Assembly (NCBI RefSeq): GCF_003576645.1
Contig: NC_044924.1
Location: forward strand, 2,534,284-2,598,283
Origin: Ipomoea triloba
Taxonomy: Eukaryota > Streptophyta > Magnoliopsida > Solanales > Convolvulaceae
DNA: 64,000 nt
Reading direction: 5' to 3'
Below, one piece after another: positions 50,333-62,394 of this stretch. A model generated the notes under the pieces. The model saw only the letters and a list, made by a program, of their open reading frames with translations, did not search any database and was not told the origin of the DNA. The position numbers and the translations under genes are program-made. Numbering within the stretch: position 1 is the stretch's first letter; each line of letters opens with the position of its first letter.

Positions 50333-50359
50333 GTTCGGGATTAAAGTTACAGCGGGTTC

Positions 50360-52673
50360 ATGGCTCATAGGCTATTGAGAGATGTTGAAGCTGATGGATG
50401 GGAGCGATCTGACTTTCCGATTATATGTGAATCGTGTCTTGGTGACAGTCCATACGTTCGAATGGTAAGTTTCGGTGGCTATTATTTGTAATAGGTGACT
50501 AGGGTTAGGGCTTACTTACTTTATTTATTATTTTTTAAATTATTATTTGCAGTTTGTTCTTGCTTTGTTTTACTGAACTCTGAATGAAGCCATTGCTATG
50601 CTTGGTACTTCCCAATTATATGCCTCAGGGATTGGGGGCTTAGCTTTTCATGTTCATGTGCTTCTGTTTTTGCTGTCTCTGCATCGACATGCATGGTAGT
50701 TTCAGGGTATATATGTCGTCAGTTGTTTTGTGGTGACTAACTGACTATCCAATGGTTAAGTCTTATTTTAATAACTGTAAAACTCCATCTATTCATTGCA
50801 GCTTCTTTTTGGAATAATTATGTTAATCAATCCACTTCATAGCCTTGTTATAATTACAATGATTCAATGCAGACTAAAGCTGATTATGACAAGGAATGCA
50901 AGATTTGCACCCGACCCTTCACTGTCTTTAGGTGGAGGCCAGGTCGTGATGCTAGATACAAGAAAACTGAGATATGTCAAACCTGCAGCAAGTTGAAGAA
51001 TGTTTGCCAAGTTTGTCTTCTGGATCTTGAATATGGATTGCCAGTTCAGGTCCGAGACACTGCGCTTAGTATCAATTCCAATGATGCCATTCCAAAGAGT
51101 GATGTGAATAGAGAATACTTTGCTGAGGAGCATGACCGCAGGGTATGTAAATTTCTAGCAGGAAGCCCAGCTTATATTTGAATTAACACTAACTGAAGTT
51201 CTCTCTCTCTTTTTCATTTTTGATAAGTAAATGGTTGACAGTGTTATCAAAATAATTGCTTTCTACATGTACATTTTTTTTTTCTTTTTTGGTGCACTAC
51301 TCTTCCTCAGCTCTATGAATACAATTTTTGCTCATGGCAGGCAAGAGCTGGGATAGATTATGAATCTTCGTATGGGAAGGTCCGTCCAAATGATACTATT
51401 TTGAAGCTTCAACGAACTACCCCATACTACAAGAGAAATCGAGCTCATGTTTGCAGTTTTTATGTTCGGGGTCAATGTACAAGAGGTTTGGAGTGTCCTT
51501 ATAGGCATGAGATGCCTGAAACGGGGGAGCTGTCACAGCAGAATATTAAAGACCGCTACTACGGGTATATAGAATTGCTTCTTGATTCCTAAAACTCAAA
51601 ATATGATAATTAATAAATTAACATTGATGCAAGCATGCATTAAGTCACACATTTGCACTTTTGTGCAGGCAGCTTTTGTAGTTATACTTTAGCATAAAAT
51701 CTTAAAATATGCCAACTTTACACTACTCCGGTCATCATTTTGTTCTTCTTTGCTTTATGTTATTCATTTCATTTGAAATGCTTGCAGGGTAAATGATCCA
51801 GTTGCATTAAAGTTGCTCAGCAAGGCTGGGGAAATGCCTTCTCTGGAGCCCCCAGATGATGAGAGCATTAGAACTCTTTACGTGGGTGGGGTTGATGCAA
51901 GAATCACCGAGCAAGACCTTAGAGATCAATTCTATGCACACGGTGAAATTGAGTCTGTAAAGATGGTATTGCAGCGTGGATGCGCTTTTGTAACATATAC
52001 AGCCAGAGAAGGAGCAGAGAGGGCAGCTGAGGAACTGGCAAACAAGCTGGTAATAAAGGGCCTGAGGCTAAAACTACTCTGGGGAAGACCACAGGCACCA
52101 AAGCCCGAGTTTGAGATCACTGATGAAGCAAGACAGCAGCAGGCTACTGTGGCTCATAGTGGTTTGTTGCCAAGGTCTGTGATATCACAGCAGCAGAACC
52201 AGCCTCTACCGCTCCCTGGTGGTAGCCAGGACCAACCTCCACCTATGCCTTACTTCAACATTCCACCAATGCCTCAGCCGGACAGGGCATTGTATCCTTC
52301 TATGGACCCTCAAAGAATGGGAGCCGTTGTTCCATCACATGAGGGTGCTGCTTCAGGGTCGGGCGAAAATAGAAGTGGTCCTGATAAGCAACCCCCACAT
52401 GGACACCATTTTGGTTATCCGCCTGTGCCACCACCACCCCAGGGTCAATTTTACCCACCTTATTATCCACCCTATGGGTATATCCCACCTCCCCCACCGT
52501 CTTATCAACAGTACCCTCCTCCTCCGCCTTATCAGGCTACAGTGCCTCCACCACCTCCCAGCGGCAACCAAGCACCACCTAAGCAGCAGTCACAGCCCGG
52601 ACCAGGCCAGCAATTCCAGCAAAGGCCAGTAGCACAAGGACCAGGACAACAAGAACCGGGACAACAGTCTTAA
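50360..52673 (+). CDS. CCCH zinc-finger and RRM splicing factor MAC5 (RBM22/Ecm2-like)
   Basis: Four coding exons, 50360-50464, 50873-51142, 51341-51564 and 51788-52673, give 494 residues in phase. The N-terminus carries the paired-cysteine zinc region of RBM22/Slt11 (CESC, CKIC, CQTC, CQVC). A CCCH finger follows at Cys163/Cys171/Cys177/His181 (C-x7-C-x5-C-x3-H). An RRM spans about 228-301, with RNP2 LYVGGV and RNP1 RGCAFVTY. The last 190 residues are rich in Pro, Gln, Gly and Tyr. RBM22/Ecm2 contacts U6 snRNA and the intron in the catalytic spliceosome, and the Arabidopsis MAC5 proteins are part of the MOS4-associated complex and also affect miRNA levels. Which MAC5 paralogue (A, B or C) it matches was not resolved. 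Confidence 0.94.
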
Positions 52674-54985
52674 TACCTGCACCCTTGTTGCTATTGTATG
52701 AAGAATATGTAACAGAAGGCTTAATTACTGTTGTCAAAAGATAATTACTTTTCTGAGCAATTTAAACTCTAAGCAATTGATTTTGTTGAGCTAATTAAGA
52801 TTTGTTTCTTACAATTTTACCTGACCCCACCCCAGCGATGATTATGTAGATGGATGTCTTGAAACCATGAATTAGCAGAAATGAAGTTTAAAATTTTCCT
52901 TGTTCTCTAATTGTGATATTGGTATGGTAGAATAGTTAGCTTATCAGTCAATTTTGATTTATTTGACCACTATTAGCTATTTGACTTGGTTAAAAAATAG
53001 CTAATATGACTTGGTTAAAAAATTAATATAAATGTTTGGTTAATCAACTTTTTGTAACTCCAAAATGTTAAAATTTAAAAAGTTGTTCAAAGTAACTTTT
53101 TTTCAATTAGTTTTTTGAGAAAATAAATTATACTAAACAATTATTATCTAACATTTAATTTACCAAACACCTTTCTACAATCATCTAATGTTATCAATTA
53201 GTTATACCCTCTAGCTCAATCGGCTAACAGTCATAACCTACTCAGCTAACAGTCATTTATCAAACTGGTCCCGCTCGTTAAAGTGTTAGGAGTAGAGAAA
53301 GAAATTAAAGTGTTAGGAGTAAAGAAAGAAAATTGAGCTTCTAGTATGGATAGAAAGAAAATGCAATTAAGGGTCAAATAGGCCACTGAACTACATACGA
53401 AACTGCAATTAGGCCATCGAACTCAAAAATAATGCAATTAGGTCCCTGAACTACAGAAATTCATGCAAATTAACCCAAAGTGACTTGTTGACTTGATCTT
53501 CCGGTTTTCAACTTTAAAAATAATATTTTAAAATAATTTTAAATTAATTAATTAATTAAAAGTAAAATTAAAAAAATAAAACAGGAACAAGTCAATTGGG
53601 TCTTTTTTTTTAATTTTAAATTTAATTTTAATTAATTATTTTATTTAAAATTATTTTAAAATATTATTTTTAAAGTTGGTAACTGGAAGATCAAGTTAAA
53701 AAGTCACTTTGGGTCAATTTGCATGGATTTGTGTAGTTCAAGGACCCAATTGCATTGTTTTTGAATTCAATGGCTTAATTGCAGTTTGGTGTGTAGTTGG
53801 GTGGCGTATTTAACCCTTATTCCAAGAAGAAATAACATGTGGTAAAAAAACTTCAAATTTCAACTATATTGCTTCTACCAGGTACAACGTACCAATCATC
53901 CGCTAGGATGTTACTCACAGAAGGTGGAGGGTAATCAAAAACTTTAAATTCCAAGGTTTTCACTCCACATTTAAATAAATAAACTTTTAGTGATTATTTT
54001 AGTTATTTATCTTCTTGTTAGTTGTTATTCATTTTTCCATTTTTGTTAATATTTTTTTTTGATAACTACTGACTCTGTTAATATTTATTTATACAGAAAT
54101 ACAAAATGGTAGGCTCTTAGTATGTGGAGCCCAAAGAAGCAGAGAAACAATCTCTTAGTTGGGCTGTATGCTATCTGGCCCATTAATTTTCAAATAATAT
54201 CGCTCAATTTTTTTAAAAAAGAAAAAGAAATAGCGAAATAGGCGCGGATCCTAAATTCCCCCCTAGGGCAATAGGGTCTGCACATATCGGAATCGGATCC
54301 TAGTATATGTCTGCCGGGTCGAATCTCGTACTTCTCACGAAAATAGGGAGAAAATAAAAAATAAAACACAAGTCGATTTTCTTTTTCGTTGGATCGAAAC
54401 TTGAAGCCTGAAGGCGCTCAACGTATAAAAAAATTTACGAAAAAAGTAAAGACAGGTACCGAACTTAACAGTCAGTGAAGACGAGAGCGTAGACACAGGT
54501 CAGTTTTCCCTCTCTCTGCACTCTTTTCTCTTTCTTCTCTCCGGATTTTTCTGGTTTTTGTTTGTGTTAATTGCTGTCTGGGATTGATCGAACGAGTCCT
54601 CGCATTCGTTTGCTTGCTTAATGAAGGCCAATTGTTGTTTACTTTTCAAGAATTTATGAACTGTGGAATTCTCTTCAGTTGAATTTCTGGGTTTTGTTTA
54701 TTTTCTTTCTTTATTTCAATTGGTTCTGATTCTTGAGGTAAGTGAAGTAGAAATTGAAGAGCCTTTCTATTGATGTATGTATTGTGTGCTGCATTTCAAA
54801 GTTGTTGTATTTTTCTCTTTGTAATATTGGAATTTGAGGTTATTGATTTCTAGGGTTTTAAGAGTCTTGCTTGTTCTTATGTTTTTTCTGCTTGTGGTTG
54901 TTTGATTGTCTGTTTAAGTTTTACTGCTGCTGCTTTTGAGAATTTCAACTGAAAGGAGCTTCTGATTGAATTTTAGTTACAACAG
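52674..54985. other. Intergenic region and bromodomain-gene leader
   Basis: The MAC5 3' flank is followed by a decayed repeat at about 52920-53270 with TTAGCT/TTTGGTTAA motifs like the 43240 MITE, a 452-base long-TIR element (53369-53820), AT-rich sequence, and then the leader of the bromodomain gene. A probable leader intron runs from the donor ACACAG|GTCAGT at 54499 to the acceptor ACAACAG at 54985, immediately before the ATG. Confidence 0.55.
53369..53820. mobile_element. MITE with about 200 bp terminal inverted repeats
   Basis: The left arm beginning AAGGGTCAAATAGGCC and the right arm ending GCGTATTTAACCCTTAT are inverted copies. The match runs through ACTGCAATTA, AATGCAATT, GACCCAAAGTGACTT and ACTTTAAAAATAATATTTTA with few mismatches, so the two arms cover nearly the whole element. 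The form fits a Mutator-type or fold-back MITE. A target duplication was not clear. Confidence 0.8.
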
Positions 54986-57900
54986 ATGAAGCGCAAGCGT
55001 GGAAGCAAGAAAGGCAAAGCTAAGAAGCCCAAAGTTATGGCGACGAATGAGGTGGCTTCTAATGCCGAGGAAGTAAATACAGGAAATGATTCAGTTGTGG
55101 AAGAGGAGCTAGAGAGTGATGGCTCTGGTTCTGGAGGAGAGGATGAGGGGCCATCGTCCACGGGGACTGATCAAGCACAAAAGCCTGCAAGCGCAAATTC
55201 AGGTGGATTTAGTGATAGCACTGTTATAAAAGCAGTTTATGGGCGTGTCAAAGTCAAGATCAAGAATTCTAAAGCATTAGACTCCCAAGTTACAACTTCA
55301 GAAACGCGTACCCAAAATGATGCTGAGAAAAGCTTCCAGTATGCTGGTTTAGAGAAACAGGGAGTTTCCAGTGAAAAAATGGAAGATAGTGCCAACTCTT
55401 TGTCTGAGACAAATAATGTTAGTACATCTGGGGACTTACCTAAAAAGTCTGCAGGGATTAAAATTAAGACAAAGAATTTCAGTTCGAATATTAGTCCATG
55501 TATTAATGCTGAAACACTGAAGGGGGAGAAGACACATAAGAAAGAGCCTTATTCAGTTTCTAAGGATTCACGATACAATAAGAAGGAATTAGATGCTGCA
55601 GTAGAGGTATGCCTGGATCAGATTTTGTGTTTTCATGTGTCTAGAGGATATAAATATTTGAACTGCCATCCATCAACTTTTGTTCTCTTGTATTATTCAC
55701 GTCCTAATTTTGTTTTTACATTTTTAGGTTATAAAGAAAGTGATGAAAATGGAGGCAGCAGAGCCTTTTAATACTCCGGTTGATCCTGTTGCTCTTGGAA
55801 TTCCAGTAAGTATAATTGTTTTACCCCAACCCCTCATATAATGACAAAAACAACAATAATAATAGTAATAATTTTTAGGGCAAATATCTTTCTATGGTCA
55901 GCATAGAGTTTGACTTCTTGACCTCAATAATTTTTTTCCTGATATTAGTGATCACTAGTTGTAATTGGGAATTTTGGGGCTTAGAATATACAAGCTGCTG
56001 AGTCTTGGCACAAAGATACACACATATGCAATGCTTGATAAAACAGTGGTTCTTGTGTTTTGCGGGGACCAGGACTATTTTGATGTTATAGATACACCAA
56101 TGGATTTTGGGACGATACGCACCAATCTTGAAAGTGGTGGTAAATACTTGAACTCAGAGGATGTCTATAAAGATGTGCAATATATATGGGATAACTGCTA
56201 CAAGTACAACAATAAAGGTGATTTGGTCTTGGATCTCATGAAACGTGTGAAGAAGAACTTTTCAAAGTATTGGAGTGCAGCTGGTTTATATAGTGACTAC
56301 ACGCAAGGTAACTATGGCAAGATCTATTGTTTAGGCTTTTTTTGTTTGTATTCTTTTTCTTTTTATTTTTTAATACATAATTATATATGGGTTCTGCCAT
56401 TACTCATCCTCCTTATTTTGTGTTATGCAATTCTGATATCTTTAATTCTTTTTATCAAGCTACTCCATATTTGTTTGCCTGTTTACTCATGCTTAAAATG
56501 CTGGAATTAGCATCTGTCATTATTATGATATGGCTCTTGTTCCAAATGGTTGAACATTCTTGCTTTGCAATTCTATTAATTTCTAATGAGCTTGTTCTTC
56601 TGCTCTGTAGTTGAAAGCAGTCAAATAAAGGATGCCACACCTGATAGTACTGGGAAGGAACAATCGAAAGGAGGTCCCATGAATAATAAGTCAAGAAAGC
56701 TTCATGGGTGTGTTGTTGTCTATTTGTTATTCTTGATTATGCTTTCGTCAATGGTTGTCACTCTAGTATTTATGAAGATCTAACAATTATCCTTGATTTC
56801 TTGGGCCATTTCCAGACTCAAGAAGCACAAGGATGGCTGCCTATGTGCTATATGTGTGATGATGCGCCGAAGGCAAGAACGTGAGGAGAGTGCTCGAGTG
56901 TTAGAAGAACAAATGGAAACTAGTAGTGAATATCCAGATGAGGCCAAACCAGAGGTAGATATTTTTCCTTTATTTCTGAAAACCGTATACCCTGCATCCA
57001 TACTTTCAAGTGTTAAGAAATTAAAAGCAAGTATAATCGATTCTGGTCCTTACAGAATTCATTTTATTTGTTAATGGAATAGCTTATAGCTCCCGTGTAT
57101 GAGGACTTTCTCGCTCATGACAATTTTTTTTTTTGGTGAGGTTCTCGCTCATGACAATGATGACATTACTTTTTGCCCTTCACATTTGTTTGTGTACTCT
57201 TTAGTTTTTCTATTCTTCTGTTTTGTCCTCTCCTATTATTGTGAATTGAATCTGAATCCACTTGACAGTAATTCTTCAATGATGGTTGTTTATTCTCTTT
57301 ATTTTCTTCTTTAAAGGTAACTACACCTGCAGAAAGTCTAGGTGGTGACTATGCCTCATCAAATATGGAGAATTCTCCGGAACTGGACATAGATTCGAAC
57401 CAGCAAGAGAAAGCAGAGGAGGCAAATTTAGCATATTCCGAAGATCTATATAATCATCTACATGAAGAAGAAAATCGAGACAGTGAAACAGACATTCCAG
57501 CTAAAAAGGAGGGTCAGCTTTCTGCACTTATGCAGTTAGGTTCTAGATCTGCGGAGGACCATACAAAGCATCAAAAGCAAAATATGGAGTCTGACAATGA
57601 TATGCTAAATCACACTGAGAAAGAAACTTTGCAAACTGCCACAAGTGAACAGCATAAGCCCAAGGTAATCTGCACATTTTCAGATAAATTAATCCAGTTC
57701 TGTCATATAAGTTAGGACAAGTAATTTTAGTCTTTTAGCATCTTGCACATTGCTATTTTCTCAAGAGCCAAAATTGCCAAATCCTACACATCACTACCAT
57801 GAAATTGCTGGAAACTAAGAGTTGGAAGAGTCAAAGTGACATTATTATCTCACATGTGGTAAAATGAAGAGTTTTAATCAATCCATCTTATCTCTTTCTC

Positions 57901-58440
57901 CTGTAGTCTATTGCTTAGCACATTTTGTTTTCGCCATCCCCATGCCGCCATGCGTGATAGGCTAGTAGCTTCTTGCCTCGTGTTGGACCTTAAAACCTCA
58001 TTCTTTCTTAGCAGAAACCAAATTTCCAAAGATATGTGAATGTTTTTCCGTGTGTCCTTTTCCAAATTCCATACTTGAGGGAATTTGAGTATGATGCTCA
58101 ACTTATCTATTTAGAACCTGAATAGGACACTGAACTCATGTTTTCCAGTATATGCACCCATTAAGGTTGAAATCCTGGGATAAGATTACTTCCATGTGTG
58201 TTTTTGACATTGTGGTTTGGCATACATTATTCGCTGCAGGAGAAGCTTGACAAGTATCAGAAAGCTAAGATGTTGGAGAAGCTGCGTCACTTGGAAAACC
58301 CCAGGATTTTTGAGTTATGTGGAACGCTTTTTGGTGATGATAAAAGATCTGTCTGGAATGGACCGCGTTCTCTGGTTCAACAGAATGCTTCAACTCGCAA
58401 GAGCGCCATTCGGGCTGCTGTTTCAAAGTTAATGCAGTAG
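54986..58440 (+). CDS. Bromodomain protein with C-terminal HKDGCLCAIC motif
   Basis: Seven coding exons, 54986-55606, 55728-55805, 56073-56307, 56611-56707, 56816-56954, 57317-57664 and 58240-58440, give 572 residues with all phases intact. The protein opens with a basic nuclear-localisation stretch (MKRKRGSKKGKAKKPK), followed by an acidic/Ser-rich region. A single bromodomain (about 200-310) contains TPVDPVALGIPDYFDVI, TPMDFGTI and the acetyl-lysine-contact Asn279 in NCYKYNN. After it comes a Cys-bearing segment KKHKDGCLCAICVMMRRRQE (about 346-365), an acidic linker, and a conserved-looking tail beginning EKLDKYQKAKMLEKL. It is probably a nuclear chromatin reader of acetylated histones. I did not match it to a named Arabidopsis gene. 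It lacks the ET domain of the GTE/BET group in what I could read. Confidence 0.88.
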
Positions 58441-59806
58441 GGGAATTGAAATTAATCTAAACAGAAATGATCTTAGCTTCTCTATTTAGTATGCTTCACA
58501 AGCAGTTCCATTGCTTACTATCTTTCATATTTGCTTGTGTTTGTAATCTGAAATTGACAGAATTGTTTCCATATACACATATACATAGTGTACTTCTTTA
58601 GTGAGTTTGTCCCTCCTTTTATTATTACTACTGGTAATTTATGTGCATGATGTGTGCACGATGTGTGAAATTTCATGTCCAACATTTTGACTCAATTAAC
58701 AATTTTTTTTTATTTGGGCAAAATGTGAATACATTATTGTTCTCTTTTGACGAAACGACCGTCCTCGAAGAACTCATCAATTGACTTAAACAGTATCAAC
58801 CTCCTGTTGTCTTATCCTCTCAAACTGATTGGTCTTTGCTATAAATTTAAGCTTCAGCTGGCCTTTATTCTACTATTCTCCGTTGTTCTCTCTTCGTTCC
58901 AGACTTATCACTTGCTTAAATCTTTCTCAGTTTTTCAAATGACAAATCCTTCTTCATGTTTACCTGTAAAAATCATTTGACACAAAAATATGGTGTAAAC
59001 AAAATTAAGCTAAGTAAGTTTCAATTCACCTCGTAAAATATAGGCTTAGATATAGATAAATACCCGAACGTGACGATAACATCTCATTTCCTTTCATTGT
59101 TATGCTTCCGCAAATTTTACAAGTGTTTTAAAAAAAATACCTGTATTTTAGATAAGGAAAAATGGGGGTGTTACTCTAATTATAACACTAAAATTATAGT
59201 TGCCACTAGCATTTGTCACAAGTTCAAACAAAAACTAGAATTATAAGTTAAAACTTATTATTTGGTCACGAGTTTGATTGTTGTGAACACTCTTTTAGTC
59301 AAGTTTGTTGTATATGGTCTTTCAAGTGAAGGTTTATTTTTTTTTAGTGATTTGCAAACTATTATACAGAAGTGAGATTTATCCATTGTATATTATGGGA
59401 TAGTAGCTGGGGTTTCCAGTGATAAAAAAATGTTAAAGTTTTTTTGTTTTTTTTTTTTTTTTCGGAGAACTTTGATTAATATTTTTTAAAAAAAGTTTGG
59501 AAAATCCCAGTGGAGGCATTCAGTGAAGTATGAAAAGAAGCAAAAAGGATTTGGTAAAATAATAAATTAATAATTAAGAATCATAGGAAATCAATTAGTG
59601 ATGTGGCAATATTTTGAAGGAGTAAAATTTGTAAGCTTCCAAAAATACATAATTCAGAAGTTTCCTAATAACGGTATAAGAATTAATTATTACATCAATA
59701 TATAGATTTGATATTATCATAGGAAATCAATTGCTAATATTAATAATGCTACTGTTTCCTTAATTATAACCATGAAATTTCCTCGGACCTGCAATGAATT
59801 AATGCC

Positions 59807-59813
59807 TATAAAT
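59807..59813 (+). promoter_or_regulatory. Probable TATA box of the MADS-box gene
   Basis: TATAAAT is followed by a pyrimidine-rich stretch typical of a plant leader (CCTCTTCCTCTTT) and then by the CAAG|GTACTT donor at 59904/59905. This places the transcript start about 59840. Confidence 0.45.
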
Positions 59814-59904
59814 GCATTAACCCTAACCTCTTCCTCTTTATGTTTAACCCTTCTTCTTTCAATATAATTCTCACTTTGTTTTTAAGAACTCACACCACTT
59901 CAAG

Positions 59905-60080
59905 GTACTTTCTTCCATTATTATGCAACTTCTTTTAAAATTTTTTAGTTTTTATTCTTTTTTTTGGGGGTTCATTTTATTGTGTTTTTAAAGGTTCAAT
60001 GTAATATAATGCTCATTTGTTGTTGTTATTATTATGTATGTGTATATAATATTGTTCAAATTTACTGTGTTTATTATTAC

Positions 60081-60145
<65 letters not shown>

Positions 60146-60779
60146 CTCACAAACCAGTGGGGGTGGTATTGACTCTAGGTTGAGAAAGTAGTTATGAACA
60201 GATAGAGTTAGAAGTACTAAAAAAAAACTTTTTATATATCTTCTCTCAAACTAATGTAGGTTGAGAAAGTAGTTATGAAGAGGTAGCATGCATGTTGTTC
60301 AAGATTTTTTCTTTTTTTTATTTTTTTTACAGTTTAGCATATAATATATAAAATATAAAATATAAAATTGTTCACGTTCACTGTGTTATTTTGGTTCAAT
60401 ATAATGATAATTTGTTGTTATGTGTATATAATATTGTTCAAGTTTACTGTTTTTTTTTTTTTTGAAATGCAAGTTTACTGTTTTTATTTATTATTACAGT
60501 CATTGTCACAAAAAATTTGAATTTACTTTGGTATTCAAAGATCAATTCATACTACAACCTATATATATGCTCGTAATAATGTTTTTTTTAAAAATTTTTT
60601 TTACATGGAGATTTAGTGTTTAAATATAGAGATTAGAGATGAAATTATATCACAATATCATAGTGTGTTAAATTTGACTTTCTATAAGAACTGTACCTTT
60701 TATTAATCCGTTTGAATCTGTTAGCTATGGAGAATTTAGATTGATTTATTTTATTTTGGTCGTTTGGAATATAATATAG
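59905..60779 (+). other. Possible 5'-UTR intron of the MADS-box gene
   Basis: Donor TTCAAG|GTACTTTC and acceptor AATATAATATAG, which ends immediately before the ATG at 60780, bound an 875-base T-rich segment without open frame. This would link the TATA box at 59807 to the coding exon. Inferred from sequence only. Confidence 0.45.
60084..60141. repeat. (TA)n microsatellite
   Basis: Uninterrupted TA run of about 58 bases within the presumed leader intron of the MADS-box gene. Confidence 0.95.
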
Positions 60780-62054
60780 ATGGGGCGTGCAAAACTGAAC
60801 TTAGAACTAATCCCAAAAGAGAAAGCGAGAAACTTGACGTTCAAGAAAAGGAAGGAAGGGATTATGAAGAAAATGCGAGAGTTCACTACGCTGTGCGACG
60901 TGAATGCGTGCATGATCATATACGGGCCCAACAGCCAGTCATCGGAGCCGGCGATTTGGCCGAACGATCGATCGGAGGTGGAGCGCATGATCGAGCTGTA
61001 CAAGGAGAAGGTTGCGGACAACGCGACGCGGTCCTACGGGATCTCCAATTTCTTCATGGATCGGAAGAAGAAGTTGGAGGAGGAAGTGAGGAAGCTGAAG
61101 CAGAAAAACTTGGAGGCCAAGTATCCGACCAGTCTGGAGTTCATGGATCGTTTGTCCAAGGCGGAATTGGAGAATTTTGTTAGGTTTTTGAACGGGAAGC
61201 TTGAGGCTTCGGCGTCTAGGTTGGAGATGATGAACGAGATTAGCAATGATATTAATGGAGAATTGCAGCAACAATCTCAAGCGATGCAGATCTTCCAAGG
61301 CTATAATAACAATCAGGACTACATTAATTCCGTGATTGATCCAATGCAGATGGATAATTTGGGGTACGTGAATCCGCTGCAGCAGCAAGTTGTGTACAAT
61401 AGCCCTAATTTGATTCTCGATGATGATCAGGAGAAGAATTACGGGCTATTGGGCTACGCAAACCCTAATCCGACCCCGGGGAGGATGATTCCGATGATGA
61501 AGGAAGCAGAATACATGCATTTCGCCGGCGGAGCCTCCTCCTCCAGCAGCGGCGGCGCCGGCGGCTATATTATCTATAACAACGACACTTTCCAGGCCGG
61601 ATTCAGGCAGCAGCAGCAGCAAATCAATTTCTACGAACCGGTTGGTGGCGGAATGAGCAGTAACGTTATGCAGGCGCAATACTCCATGGATCGCACTACA
61701 ATGCAGCTCGCAATGGCGCCGCCGCCGCCGTATATGGGCGGCGATTTGCCCCCACTTCCGCCGTGTTACCTGGAGATGAACGAGGTGAAATGCACTCTCC
61801 CGGGTCTACCCGGCGGCGGTGTTAATTTCCCGCCACAAATAATATCTCCACCTTCTTATAATTACTACTTGGAGGATAAGGAGACCAACACTAATAACGC
61901 ATCCACGCTACTTCCGCCGCCTCCGGCGGCGGCCGGCAGTGGCCTGCCCCAATTGCCGCCGCCGTATTGTATGGAGGAGAAGGAGGCGGCGGCGGCCGGC
62001 AGTAGTAGTATTAACCAATATCAACTCACAAATCAGATAACAAGGTTCAGCTAG
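60780..62054 (+). CDS. Type I MADS-box transcription factor (AGL, M-beta/M-gamma-like)
   Basis: Intronless coding region of 424 residues from the ATG at 60780. The MADS domain (residues 1 to about 60) reads MGRAKLNLELIPKEKARN, then LTFKKRKEGIMKKMREFTTL and CDVNACMIIYGP. It diverges from MIKC MADS proteins and has no K domain, which marks a type I gene. A charged helical segment (DRKKKLEEEVRKLKQKN, about 93-109) and a conserved-looking EFMDRLSKAELENFVRFLN block (about 118-136) follow, as in plant AGL-type I proteins. The last 230 residues are low in complexity, with runs of Gln, Pro, Ala, Gly and Ser and several Tyr. Type I MADS factors mostly act in the female gametophyte and endosperm as heterodimers. 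The subclass (beta or gamma) could not be settled by eye. Confidence 0.9.
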   Translation: MGRAKLNLELIPKEKARNLTFKKRKEGIMKKMREFTTLCDVNACMIIYGPNSQSSEPAIWPNDRSEVERMIELYKEKVADNATRSYGISNFFMDRKKKLEEEVRKLKQKNLEAKYPTSLEFMDRLSKAELENFVRFLNGKLEASASRLEMMNEISNDINGELQQQSQAMQIFQGYNNNQDYINSVIDPMQMDNLGYVNPLQQQVVYNSPNLILDDDQEKNYGLLGYANPNPTPGRMIPMMKEAEYMHFAGGASSSSSGGAGGYIIYNNDTFQAGFRQQQQQINFYEPVGGGMSSNVMQAQYSMDRTTMQLAMAPPPPYMGGDLPPLPPCYLEMNEVKCTLPGLPGGGVNFPPQIISPPSYNYYLEDKETNTNNASTLLPPPPAAAGSGLPQLPPPYCMEEKEAAAAGSSSINQYQLTNQITRFS

Positions 62055-62348
62055 TTTCGTTGTTGGTGTATGTTCATGCAGGGAATAATAGTGATCGATG
62101 AGATTGGAAATTGGGTACGTACGTAATTTCAGTTTTTAATTTAGAATTATTGTTAATCTTAATGCCAATTGATTGTTGTTAATCTACTATAGTAAGTACT
62201 AATGGTTCTCCTTTATTGGAATTTTCTATCTATGTTTCTATATTACTGATCATCATATCTCTATACAATCTGCGATACTCCGAATATGATTATATATATT
62301 GGATATTGGTATTGATAATTGATACCATAAATATATGTAGATCATTGA

Positions 62349-62394
<46 letters not shown>

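Larger units (their letters stand above)
48273..50359. other. Divergent intergenic region, BASS1-like gene and MAC5
   Basis: About 2.1 kb between the two start codons. It contains an intact SINE (49368-49510), AT-rich DNA, a TATATAAATA at 49841-49850 and the MAC5 leader with a probable 5'-UTR intron (50216-50332). No further gene was recognised. Confidence 0.6.
58441..60779. other. Intergenic region and MADS-gene leader
   Basis: The bromodomain 3' flank and AT-rich DNA are followed by a probable promoter and leader of the MADS gene, with a TATAAAT at 59807-59813. A possible leader intron (59905-60779) contains a long (TA)n run. No other gene was recognised. Confidence 0.55.

Noticed and set aside
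57874..58101. Minus-strand open frame of 75 codons within a bromodomain-gene intron
   Set aside because: It has some protein-like composition and might be a transposon scrap, but no family could be named.
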